From assembly GCA_025175895.1 (NCBI GenBank), contig CM046004.1, forward strand, positions 12,077,011 through 12,141,010: a DNA stretch of 64,000 bases, given 5' to 3'. The notes beneath the pieces were generated by a model. That model ran no database searches and was not told where the DNA came from. It saw only the letters and a list, made by a program, of their open reading frames with translations. Origin of the DNA: Wurfbainia villosa (lineage: Eukaryota > Streptophyta > Magnoliopsida > Zingiberales > Zingiberaceae). Shown here one piece after another: positions 1 through 10,128 of this stretch; position 1 is the first letter of the stretch, and every line of letters begins with the position of its first letter. The translations under genes were made by a program, and so were the position numbers.

Positions 1-12
1 ATTGGTCCTTTC

Positions 13-1072
13 TGTTGGTGCAGGGGCACTAGATAATCGAACCTGTGTTTTGATTATGGCAAAGACACAAAGTTAAGTTTACATCGTTATCTCACGAGCT
101 ATCAAGTGTGCAGAAAAGTATTAAAGCTGGAGCTAAAGGCTAGCGACACCCGGAGGAAGCCGCGGTGGTCGGGCGACACTCGAGTGACTTCGGAGGGAGC
201 CGAAGGAATCAAGTGGAAGGCCGGAAGCGAGAGCTACTATCGAGGTAAGCTCGTGTGAGTGAGAGATTGTAAGGTTGTGTCCTCTTTACGGGGACGACCA
301 TAGGCGGCGATCCGATTAAGACTTCCCGTGGAAGGTCTAGGTCGAGATCGGACGGTCAGAAACCGTCGCATTTATCATTTTCCGAGCTAATCTCTTATTG
401 CAGGGAAGTGGGCCGGCAATGATCTCTTGGACACATAGCACGATCGATGTCCATTAGTCGATCGATGGGAGTCATCACGATCGATGGCGACGATCACTTT
501 GTGCTAGGTCAAAACGGATAACGTTTGACGCGGCCACTTTGCGATAAAATTTGGAAAAATTCATGATCCGTTCCAAAGAAATAGGAGACAAATTCAGAGG
601 CTAAAGTCTATAAAAGGAGGGGAGGATTCATCTCCAAATTACATCAATTATTCATCAAGTGCTCCTACAACGCCAACGCTTCAACACCGTCATAACGCCG
701 ACGCGACGACAACCTCAGATCTTCTTCGTCGGCAGCAGCATCTAGTAATACTTTTTATTATTGTATTCGTTGTTTTTTTTTTTGTAACGAGGTGAGGTAG
801 GCTTGTTGCCTCATCCTCGTACTTCCGGATTTTGTGATCGTTGTCTCCTAACTCCAACAAGGAGGAGACGTTATAGTGCTTTGCCCTCCGTACGCGGTCA
901 AGGACCGATAGGGCCTTGGAGTAGCAACCACTGGGTTGTGAACCAAGTAAAATAAACGTGTCATTTTATTTTCCGCTGTGTTTACTCGTTTACTTTGCAT
1001 ATCGAACGAACGAAAATGAAAGTTTTACGATCGCTATTCACCCCCCCTCTTGCGACGCTTCTCGATCCAACA
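13..1072 (+). mobile_element. Solo LTR of an A-type Copia element
   Basis: Starts TGTTGG and ends CCAACA, inside the H integrase reading frame. It shares with the LTRs of element A the first ~50 bases, the segment with the GACACCCGG and GGTGGTCGGGC blocks, the CTATAAAAGG promoter region, and the terminal CGCTATTCACCCCCC block. Integrase coding sequence flanks both sides and no internal region is present, so this is a solo LTR left by recombination between two LTRs. Flanks are CTTTC (8-12) and ATTTC (1073-1077). It lacks the 61-bp tandem repeats seen in A's LTRs. Confidence 0.85.
609..617 (+). promoter_or_regulatory. Predicted TATA box in the solo LTR
   Basis: TATAAAAGG, a strong match to a plant TATA box, about 460 bp before the LTR end. 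The position fits the U3/R border of a Copia LTR. Activity is inferred only. Confidence 0.5.
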
Positions 1073-1500
1073 ATTTCGAGATTTTGGAGAGGATCGGAGC
1101 AGTCACGTACCGCCTAGCGCTACCACCGTCCTTGGCTAGTATTCATGATGTGTTTCATGTGTCCATGCTGAGGAAGTATGTGCCAGACCCTACACATATT
1201 CTGTCAGATGTGTCAGGTTCTATTCAACCTGATGCTACTTACGAAGAGGTTCCGATACGGATTTTGGATCACAAAGAACGACAGTTGCGGAACAAGATTG
1301 TGCGACTTGTTAAAGTCGGGTGGAGTCACCACACCGATGAGGAGGCTACTTGGGAGCTTGAGGAAAAGATCAGAGCTCAATACCCCCACCTGTTTACTTA
1401 AGGTATGTGAAATATACTTTCAGTACTTATTTTACGTGAGTGTGCTATCTCTCACTCATTATACATTTGAGTGAGAAATTTGGGGACCAAATTTTATTTA

Positions 1501-1511
1501 GTTGGGGAGAA
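1501..1511 (+). other. Polypurine tract of H
   Basis: GTTGGGGAGAA immediately before the 3' LTR, downstream of the family's AATTTGGGGACCAAATTTT motif at about 1478-1496. It marks where plus-strand DNA synthesis starts and fixes the LTR start at 1512. Confidence 0.7.
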
Positions 1512-4236
1512 TGTTAAATATGAAAATTTAAAATACTAAATTAAATGGCCCTAATTTAGAAAAATGATCCTAGGAATTATTTTCAGTAATTTTTGGAGAA
1601 TTTTAGAATTTTTTTCAGAATTTTTCTGAACTTAAACGGGGGCTTGTACAAGATATTTACGGGGATAAGAAAAATAGGCTTTTAGAGGGCCTATTTGAAA
1701 TATCAAGATTAATGTGTTAACTAAAAACCTAGGGTTAACTCGTTTCCTCATTCTTAACGCATGAGTCATTTCTCTTTTTCTTTTCTCTCCCGAGCGGCGG
1801 TTTTTTTTCTTCTTCTTTATTTTCTTCTCGCGAATGGACGTGACTTCCTCCTCTCCCACGCGATCTGCCTTCCTCGCAACTCATCTCTTTCTCACGAATC
1901 CACTTCTTGCCGTAGTCTTCCTTCTTCCTCCTCTCATTCTCTCCTCTGCAAAGGATGACCGACTCGCTTGCGCCTACTGATGAGCCCGGGAGGTGGCATC
2001 GGTGGCGACTACACCTGGTTCTAACCTAGGGTTGTGATTTTCGTTGGAGCTAGGTAAGATCCGATTTTCTTCTTACATTGGACGAAGATTAAACTCCTAG
2101 TCATGGTTTCCCTCGTTTAATGATCTGTTTGATTAGGGCAGCGACATTGGTGTTAGGTTTCCGGCGAACTGAGCAATTAGCGAGGAGGGCTGCCGAGGGG
2201 AGGTTCCAATTTCTGGTATATGTCTTGTTTTCCATTATGTTCTTTCGGTCCATTTCAATTTTGTGAATTTCAGTCGAGTATTGGACTATGGGTGCCAATT
2301 TGTGGGATAAATTCTGTGGTAAGGTTTTATAATTGTGATGTTGAGCTTGGAGTGTTCTGTTCACGGGATGTGTGAGCTGTGAGAGTTGTGCGTGTTCTGT
2401 GGTGTGGGGTGGATTTTTCCTTCGATGGAGTGGGTTGTTCCGGTGAATAGAATAGACTGAATAGGACTATTCTGGGCCACGAAGGGGTTGTGATCGAGTG
2501 TGTTTTTGGGTGGATATGAATAGCTGTGAAGGTTGTGAATCAGCTATACAACTATGAATTGGGTTGTGGGTCGGTTGAGATGGTTACAAGAGCGATGTAG
2601 GATTTGATTTAATCGTTGTTATGTGTGCTAGAACTTAATGGTAATTATGTTATATGTAAGTTTCGGTTACGAGACAGGTCCACTGGCGTAAAGACAGTTG
2701 GTATTCTTCATAGCAGGCGGGTATCTTTGACTTATCTTCTTTTAGATATTGTCATATTGTTGTGCATCGTTTACTATAGCTAGTAATAGTTTTCTATGCT
2801 TTTAACTACCTTGGTATGTCACTACCTAGTGCGTGTTGTAGCCTTTTCATATGCTTATTATATTGGTGCTCTATCATTTTGATATTTGTCATTTGTTTAT
2901 TTAGGACTAAGAGTAGTAACATACCTTACATATTGGGCATTGAATGAATAATGGATATACCTTGCATGTGTACATAGACTTATGTACTTAGGTTATTTGA
3001 TATGGGCTCCTATTGGTACATACTATAGGTAGACATTGATTGATAGGTGTATCGTGCATTAGTGACATGCACCATCTTGTATTATTGCATGACTGGCGAT
3101 CATCGGCTCCTCGGTAGGAGGTCATACTACTTAGTAGTTGAGCCCATCGTCAGTTATATTATCTACACACACAACCACTCGAGTTAGTGGTATTTCAGAA
3201 GGGTGTGTGTAGTTGCTCTATCAGGGCTCCACGGTGGTCGCTCAGGATATTGGTATTACGGCATGGTAGCAGACAGAGATCCCTCCTTCGTTGTGAGACA
3301 AGGAGATGAAACGAGGTGATGTCCCCCATATATATACATGGGGTAGGAGGGTGATACTCCGCCAACATCTTGTCCACTCTGTCACATAGGTGTAGTGACG
3401 ACAGAGTGGACAGTTTTCACAACCCTACCCGCTCGGCCGACACACATGATATGTTGGTGGCTTGACTAGCGTCAGGGGTGACATAGGTCAGTACATCATG
3501 TGCATACGCTTTTACTATATGCATTGCTTATTGCACTTTTGGTTGTTGCATATGATTGCCATGCACATACAGGAGGTATTATGTAGTTTATTTTGGTGAT
3601 TCTACATTTGCTTGTATGGATGTATCTTATATCATCTTAGGTGATTCTGGTATGTACAATTTCAGGTATATATAAGCATTTGTTTGTTTATTATCGAGAA
3701 ACTGTACCAGCATGATTATTATTGCTACTTATAGTTTACTATGCATGACTATTAGATATCTGCTGAGTTTTACTCACTCTATTGATATCTATTTTATTTC
3801 AGGATGAAGCCTTCCAGAGGGTCCAGTTGCCAGTCCCTTGATCTGACGAATCCGTTATTTGATTTCAGTTTTCCATACTTTTTATCACTAGTACTCTATG
3901 TGTTAAACTTGTAGTACTTTATACTCGTTGTTGTTTTGATGGTATTTGATTATGTCCTTATGGATTTTTTATTTGATTTGTTTTAGTTATGTGTATGGTT
4001 GTATATTCCTACTCAGATGGCAGAAGAGGTATGGCTAGAGGTTTTAGACTTCTTATTTATTTTGGTTGTTGGCCTGAGGCCCATATATTATATGTATTGG
4101 GTGCTTTATGTTCCGGCTATATTGGCCGATGTATAGTGGGCCATGTGGACTTTGTATATAGGTTTCAATTGTCCATAGTATAGGGGAGGTGTTGTTAGAT
4201 TTTCGTCAGACAAGTACCCCCTCTCGGGGCATGACA
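1512..4236 (+). repeat. 3' LTR of H (2725 bp)
   Basis: Begins TGTTAAAT after the polypurine tract and ends CTCTCGGGGCATGACA. This ending is shared with both LTR ends of element J (53286 and 54098). A block at 3764-3778 (CTGAGTTTTACTCAC) also occurs in J's LTRs at 52836 and 53647, so H and J are related chromoviruses. The interior is non-coding; short open frames in it are not supported as genes. Confidence 0.85.
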
Positions 4237-4555
4237 GTTAGAGCTACAGATCAATAGTCGAGCCTCAATTGACTACCTGATCAGTCGACTGGGATATAAA
4301 CCCAGTTGACTAATCTGAGTCAACTAGGCTTCCGAGTGTCAAACACTCCGACAGTCGACTGGTAAATCTCAAACATGAAATTTAACCCAAGGTTAACCCT
4401 CGAGTCCACGACTCTTCATCCTTTACATTAGCCTTCAGATACTTCTATCATCTATGTCATGCTAACAGGGTCCTTTGCCAAGGTTTATTTAGACTTATGC
4501 CACCAACACCCAAGCTTGGACTTTACGCTGTCAAAACCTCACCCTTGGACTTCCT

Positions 4556-6054
4556 TGTTGGTGCAATCAACCCAAGTCATGATTGACTAGACTCGAGTGG
4601 AACTCGAGTAGAGTTTTGATGTTCGACAATAGTTCACAATGTAGTGTGACCACATGACTAGTGGATGGTATGGGACATCCAAGGTCATATGAGAAAAAAT
4701 ATTTGAGAAGTCCAAGTTTGGTAACTTGGCAAGGAGAAGCCCAAGTATGGATACTTGGCAAGGGAAAATCTAAGTCGGTCAAGGGAGATCGGACACTTGG
4801 TGTAGGAAAGACCGACGGGGAGTTGGTGAGTGAAGTCCCAGACGAGGAGTCTTAGTAAGGGAAGTCCCAGAGGCGAGGCCTCTTGGCAGTGAAGTCCCAG
4901 ACGAGGAGTCTTGGCAAAGGAAGACTCGGCTGATCAGGGAGATCGATCTTGGCAAAGGGGAATTCCCGGAGGCAAGGCCTCTTGGCAAGGGTACACTCGA
5001 GAGCATGACAATAGCCGATGGAAGCACTTGAAGGCTAGCGCAAGGATGAAGAGTCACAGACTCGAGGGATTCAGGAGGCGTGAGGCTGATGGAAGTGGGT
5101 TGAAGGCTTAGGTCTAGGCTTAGGGTGAGTACTTGGGGTGTTAAGCCTCATTGTAGAGGTGTAACAGTCGACTACTAGGTTGGATCAGTCGTTTGGGCTT
5201 CGTTTGTAGGCAAACAGAAGCAAGGCGCGCTCGACCAGCGCCTTGACTGAAGGCCAGTTGAGGCAGCGCCTTGACTGGAGGTGGCGACTGATGCCTCGAC
5301 TCGACGGTCTGGAAGGAGGCTCAGAGGCGAGGTACGCTCGACCAGCACCTCGACTGGAGGCCAGTCGAGGCGGCGCCTCGACTGAAGGATGCGACTGGCA
5401 CCTCGACTCATTTCAGGACAAGTATGAAGACGGAGGCACAGAGGCAAGGTGGCTCGACTGGGCACTCGATCGGGTCACAGCTGAGGCGGGCGCTCGATCG
5501 GGTCGCATCGAGGCGGCGCCTGATCGGGCGGACGCTGCAGATCGGGAAACTTCAACGGCTCTATAAGAGGAGGGTTTGAGGCCATCTTCGAGCACGGTTT
5601 TGAGGGGCGATTTAAAGGGAGTGTTGCTGCATTTCGGAGCCTTCAAAGTCATCCCAAAGCAACCAACAATCAAGGATTCAAAAGCCCTAATTTGTAAAGA
5701 GTTTTTTTTGCTTTTGTATTTGATGTAGTTGCTTGTGGTATTTCTTCTTATTGGTTGTAAGAGCCTTGTGAGAGGTTCCTCTACCTCCGGTGTGTTCACC
5801 GAGAAGGAGAAGAGATATAGTGGTGGTGTGCATCACTAGAGCCCGCTATGGCTCGCCCGTGGAGTAGGAACTAGGGTTCCGAACCACGTAAAATCCTCAT
5901 GTTGTGCTTGCTGTGTGTTTTGTATGTGTATTTGTATTTGTATTTGTGTTTCCGCTGCGTACTAACGATTGTAGACAAGCATGACAAATCCAACGAAATT
6001 GAAGAGACGAGTATTTGCTATTCACCCCCCCTAGCGACGCCAACGGTCCTAACA
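4556..6054 (+). repeat. F 5' LTR (1499 bp)
   Basis: Starts TGTTGGTGCAATC and ends GGTCCTAACA next to the primer binding site. Near its start lies ACTCGAGTGGAACTCGAG (4592-4609), a motif also found near the equivalent LTR end in the related elements. The middle (about 5180-5545) is GC-rich with many GTCGA(C/G) palindromes. A TATA-like CTATAAGAGG is at 5561-5570, and the end carries the CTATTCACCCCCC block. Overlapping open frames on both strands of 4780-5800 follow from the GC-rich repeats and are not genes. Confidence 0.92.
5561..5570 (+). promoter_or_regulatory. Predicted TATA box, F 5' LTR
   Basis: CTATAAGAGG, about 490 bp before the LTR end; the 3' LTR keeps CTATAAG at 17064-17070. Position and sequence fit a Copia promoter that would drive the F transcript. 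Inferred only. Confidence 0.5.
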
Positions 6055-6056
6055 AG

Positions 6057-6068
6057 TGGTATCAGAGC
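6057..6068 (+). other. F primer binding site (initiator Met-tRNA)
   Basis: TGGTATCAGAGC, two bases after the 5' LTR. It is the standard complement of the 3' end of plant initiator methionine tRNA used by Copia elements. It fixes the LTR end and the orientation. Confidence 0.9.
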
Positions 6069-6158
6069 AAGGTTTTGCTCTAAGAAGAAGGAGATGCACC
6101 AATATCAACAAGTGGTCTTCAATCGGACTAATCGTCGAGGGAGCTACAGCTAGAGAAG

Positions 6159-7799
6159 ATGGAATTTGAGGATGGATTTGGATGTGATGTTCGATTTCCA
6201 CCGCCATATGGTTTCGGAGGATTTGCTCAATGGAAGATGATGACGGAATTCTTCTTTCAAGTGAACATAGAGAAGTGGTTTGCACTAATGGAAGGGTTCA
6301 AGACTCCAACGGACAAAAAGGGACGAGCTCTAGACCGGAGTAAATGGACTGAGGGGGAAGTCCAAAGATTTGAGGCAAATGAGAAGGTATTGAATATTTT
6401 AGTTAATTTAATACCTAACAATGTTTTGTGCGAATTAGGGAAGTTCATCGATGCAAAAGAATTATGGAGAAAGCTTGCTGAGCTCAATGGTGAAACTTCC
6501 ATGATTCAAGAAGATGAGGAAAAATCCGAAGGTTTGGAATGTTCATCGTCTCAAGTGAGTGAAGATCCGGAAGATGATAGTTGTTCACCATCTGAAGAGG
6601 AAATTATAGAAACCTCCATGCTAAGGATTGAGGGGGAGGTTAAATCTTCAACCCCGGAACAAGAGCAAGAGGAGCTTTCTACCTCGGGGAGAAATGAAGA
6701 AGATGTCCAAAAGGCTCCAATCACTCAAGAAGGTAATTTAAATTCAATTGTTAAGGATAAAAGTCATATAACGTGTTTTGAGTGTAGGAAAGTAGGGCAC
6801 TATAAGAGTAAATGCCCAAAGAAGGTTAAGAAAAGTCAACCGACACCAAAACCTCAAGAAAAGTCAAAGGATGTCGATGTCCAAATCAAGAAAAGCAAAG
6901 AGCACATTGTGTGCTTCAAGTGCAATCAACGGGGACACTACCGAAGTCAATGCCCTAAGGGGAAGAAGAAAGGGCAAGATGGAGCATCACATGTAGGGGG
7001 AGCCTCCAAGGCAAACCCTAAGGTATATTTTAGTCGTGCACTTTTAAATTTTAATATCAAAAAGCATGCTAGAAATAATATTAATTCACTTGCAATTGTT
7101 CATGAGAGGCATGCTAAAAACAACAAGTTTTATTGTTTAGGTGCTAAGCATGTCAATTTGACTAAGGACAATGCTAGACTAACTCTACCCAAGGATAGGA
7201 GGGTAGAGAACAATAACCTAGGCATCAACCCTAAATGGACTAGACATATGCCTAGAAAGAAGAATATCTCGAGAGTAAATGAAAAATCGAAACTTGAGAT
7301 ATTAGAAAAGAAAAATCAAGCTTTGAGGTTAAAGCTTGAGAAAATGGAGAAGACCCTTAGGAAGATGAAAAATATGATTAATGGGTCTAATGAACAAAAC
7401 TTAGGTTCTAGGAGGCAAGGTGCATCTAAGGACAAGCAAGGCTTGGGTCACAAGCCTAGGTCCAAGGTAGATAAGCCTACCTATCATAGTGTTCCATATA
7501 GTTATGGAACAAGTTCTAGGTCTAGGAGTACCAAGGTCACAAGGAAAGTCATCCCTAGAATTAACCATGGTAAGTGTCTAGTGGCTAAGGTTTCAATGAA
7601 ATCTAGGAAAGCCACTAACAAGGTTACAAGGGAAGAAATCCCTAGGGTTAACCTTAACAAGACCAAAATGACCAAGGCTTCCACGTCTAGGAGGGTCATT
7701 AGAAAGGTCCTAAGGGAAGTTATCCCTAGTGAGTACTTAGTAAACCCAAGGAGCTCCAATAGGTATTGGGTTCCTAGGAGTGTGATTGATTCACGCTAA
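6159..7799 (+). CDS. Gag-like protein of F, intact, 546 aa, two CCHC zinc knuckles
   Basis: Likely the structural/nucleocapsid protein of a gag-only retroelement. An N-terminal Gag-like region (about residues 1-110, with FAQWK and LGKFIDAKELWRKL blocks) resembles the Copia gag/UBN2 fold. An acidic, serine-rich linker follows (about 115-190). Zinc knuckles are at residues 206-219 (CFECRKVGHYKSKC) and 252-265 (CFKCNQRGHYRSQC). Then come a basic segment with a likely coiled coil (about 375-410) and a basic C-terminus. That C-terminus has three ~28-residue modules containing KV-x-R-x-(V/E)-IP and a YWVPRSVIDSR ending. No protease or polymerase motif follows. The ATG at 6159 opens right after the leader and aligns with the starts of the related frames. 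E carries a similar intact protein. Confidence 0.88.
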   Translation: MEFEDGFGCDVRFPPPYGFGGFAQWKMMTEFFFQVNIEKWFALMEGFKTPTDKKGRALDRSKWTEGEVQRFEANEKVLNILVNLIPNNVLCELGKFIDAKELWRKLAELNGETSMIQEDEEKSEGLECSSSQVSEDPEDDSCSPSEEEIIETSMLRIEGEVKSSTPEQEQEELSTSGRNEEDVQKAPITQEGNLNSIVKDKSHITCFECRKVGHYKSKCPKKVKKSQPTPKPQEKSKDVDVQIKKSKEHIVCFKCNQRGHYRSQCPKGKKKGQDGASHVGGASKANPKVYFSRALLNFNIKKHARNNINSLAIVHERHAKNNKFYCLGAKHVNLTKDNARLTLPKDRRVENNNLGINPKWTRHMPRKKNISRVNEKSKLEILEKKNQALRLKLEKMEKTLRKMKNMINGSNEQNLGSRRQGASKDKQGLGHKPRSKVDKPTYHSVPYSYGTSSRSRSTKVTRKVIPRINHGKCLVAKVSMKSRKATNKVTREEIPRVNLNKTKMTKASTSRRVIRKVLREVIPSEYLVNPRSSNRYWVPRSVIDSR

Positions 7800-8702
7800 A
7801 TGGGTTAGGTTGTATCAACCTTGAATGGATGGGTAGTTAACCCAATCATAGCAAAGTTGGCACTTTAGGTCATTTCCAAGGTTTTGGATACTTTGGAATT
7901 AAGGTTGATTTTAAATCCTAAAAGTTTTTAGGATGTGCCAATAAATTGTATGGAAGTTGAAAATTTTGATCAAATTGGCATAATGAGGTTTTAGAGGTCA
8001 TGGTGTGTCATTTTAGATTTTTGGCATACTTGGGAGATAAATGGTATTATGGCAAAATGAACTTAATTCCAAAAAATGGCAACGAATATTAAGAACTTAG
8101 GTATTTTCATGTCTTTGCATCTTATTTGTCATACCTTGTTTGCTTTGCCATGTCATGACATCATATTTACCTTTTATCATATAAAATATCATGATCATGC
8201 TTAGATCTATTGTTTTTATGTCATGTATGCTTAGGTTTATACTTTATGCCATGACATCATGCTTATGAGCACATGGTTTATTTATGCTATCTTATATGCC
8301 ACAATCATCATTCATGCATTTAGGATAATTAAAATCAATTTAAGGACAATGACATGATTTGAAGTCCCAAGTATAAGGGAATCAAATAATGTTGCCTAGA
8401 AAATGCATGAAACCTTAATAACCTAAACCTACATCTCACAAGAACATTAGATGGACATGTGTGTGTATTTATACACCTTAGACACATGTGAGATGTTAGG
8501 AAAAGGAGTTAAGTTCAAGTTCCATAGATGTTGCATCTAGATGAACTAAAACTCATCTCAATCATAGGTATAAATCATGAGGAAAGCTAGTATACAAGTC
8601 ATGTATACTTAGCCCATAGACCATGATTGAAATTAAGGTTTTGAAATATTTTAAAATCATTTTGACAAAACTTGGTGAAGCATATCTTTTGATAGCAACT
8701 AC
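7800..8702 (+). other. F non-coding internal tract, part 1
   Basis: No credible frame. It holds a CATG-rich stretch (about 8130-8340, with repeated ATGTCATG and ATGACATCATG words) and the near-hairpin ATATCTTTTGATAG at 8682-8695. Equivalent blocks occur in B, E, G and K. Element G inserted 7 bp after the hairpin. The tract resumes at 15167. Confidence 0.75.
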
Positions 8703-10114
8703 TGTAGGAGATTTGAGGCCGCTAGAGGGGGGTGAATAGCGTCGCGTGATCGTACGATGATGGAATTCTTTCGCGTTTGATCGTCTACAATCTTGTTAGC
8801 ACAGTGGAATAGTAATAACAAATAAATATAACAAGATAGACAATCACAACACGGTCATATAATGTGGTTCGGAACCGAATGGTTCCTACTCCACGGATCG
8901 AGCTCTAAAGAGCTTTAGTGATGCACACACACTCACTAATCACAAATAACTCCTCGACACAAGTCGGAGGTGGAGAAACCTCGTACAAGGATTACACTAA
9001 GTAATACAAAAGATACAAGCTAATATAAGTAAGAAATACAATGCAAGTAAAGAAAAACACTTTACAAGAGCACTTTGGTTGCTTGATCTTTGGTTGCCTT
9101 GGACTAGCCTTGAAGGACTGGAAGAGCACCAACAATTCCCCTTCAAATCTCCCAAGAAAACCGCTACTTGAGCCCTCCACGAACAGCTGCTTTTATCCTC
9201 CATCTGGCTGGATTTCCGCCTGGCAGTCGACTGCCATAAGTCACCAGTCGACTGCCAACACTGTAGTTGTGAGACAACGGCACAATCCACGTTGAACAAG
9301 TTCCAACGGTATTCTCACTAGTTGTTGCCAGCGCGTAGTCCTGCCCGATCGGCGAGGCGTTATGCTCGCAACTCAATCGATCATGTTGCCGTCGACATCA
9401 GTCGACTGCTCCAATGAGCAGTCGACTGCCAGAGCAATTTCAGCTCTTAAACGACAGTCGAACTTAAGTCGACTCACGGCAGTCGAACCGGCCATAATGT
9501 CAGTCGACTGCCAACCTCAAAAATGAGGTTTTAACCCAAGTATGATTCCCCCATACTTGCTAGACCACCCTTAGCCTAGACCTAAGCCTTCTAGCCACCT
9601 CCATCAGCCTTACGCCTCTCGGATCCCTCCAAGTCATCCATGACTTGTTCATCCATCATGCTAGCCTTCAAGTTCTTCCATCGGCTATGTCATGCTAACG
9701 GTGTCTACACCGCCAAGGCACATTGGACTTACGCCGCCAAGACTCCGCTTGGACTTTACGCCACCAAAATCAAACTCCTTGGACTTCTCAAATGCCAAGA
9801 CTCAAACTTGTACTTTCCCTTGCCAACCCATGTTGGACTTTCCATGCCAAGACCCATGCTTGGACTTTCCCTTGCCAACCCATGTTGGACTTTCCATGCC
9901 AAGACCCATGCTTGGACTTTCCTTGTGCCAAGTACCCAAGACTTGGACTCTCCCAAATGTCAAGTGTCCCACTTGGACTTACCATGCCAAGTACTCATGA
10001 CTTGGACTTTACCATGACAATTACATTGTCATAAGTTTTTGTCGAAACATCAAAACATCACTCGAGTTAAACTCGAGTCTTGGTCAATCATGACCTGGGC
10101 CGATTGCACCAACA
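8703..10114 (-). repeat. G 3' LTR (1412 bp)
   Basis: On the plus strand it begins TGTAGGAG and ends GCACCAACA next to the polypurine tract. It holds several CAGTCGACTG-type palindromes (about 9222-9510), two copies of a 53-bp unit with ATGCTTGGACTTTCC (about 9824-9930), and a TATA-like site on the minus strand at 9191-9198. Confidence 0.9.
9191..9198 (-). promoter_or_regulatory. Predicted TATA box, G 3' LTR
   Basis: GGATAAAA on the minus strand; the same site is at 14235-14242 in the 5' LTR. It sits about 490 bp before the LTR's transcriptional 3' end, as in F. Inferred only. Confidence 0.4.
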
Positions 10115-10128
10115 ATCTCCCCCTTTTT
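10115..10128 (-). other. G polypurine tract
   Basis: Minus-strand AAAAAGGGGGAGAT directly upstream of the 3' LTR. Equivalent tracts follow the LTR ends at 18116 (K), 40094 (B), 16067-16080 (F) and 38323-38336 (A). Confidence 0.85.

Larger units (their letters stand above)
1..1401 (+). pseudogene. H integrase C-terminus with chromodomain, split by a solo LTR
   Basis: Bases 1-12 encode the residues just before the tail (IGPF), and the frame resumes at 1073 with FEILERIG. This is the usual C-terminal integrase motif of plant chromoviruses, followed by the HDVFHVSMLRKY block. A chromodomain follows at about 1250-1395, with the aromatic and acidic pattern VKVGWS...EEATWELEE, and the frame stops at 1399-1401. 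In this family the chromodomain steers integration toward modified histones. The 1060-bp LTR insertion makes the protein non-functional, although reading happens to stay open through the last part of that LTR from 958. Confidence 0.85.
1..4236 (+). mobile_element. Element H: Tekay/Del-like chromovirus, 3' end only
   Basis: Only the tail of this Ty3/Gypsy element lies in the window: the end of integrase with its chromodomain (1-12 and 1073-1401), a polypurine tract, and a full 3' LTR (1512-4236). The 5' part lies beyond the left edge. It is interrupted by a solo Copia LTR at 13-1072. Its right end abuts an LTR piece of element K at 4237, so I infer that H inserted into K's LTR. The putative TSD on the right is GTTAG (4237-4241), which cannot be checked without the left end. 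Confidence 0.85.

Noticed and set aside
1761..1958. Possible small secreted protein with a hydrophobic start
   Set aside because: It lies within H's 3' LTR in a pyrimidine-rich stretch that codes leucine, serine and phenylalanine by composition. No support.
5175..5800. Overlapping frames in F's 5' LTR (also 16678-17317 in the 3' LTR)
   Set aside because: They arise from GTCGA-rich repeats and differ between the two LTRs; not genes.
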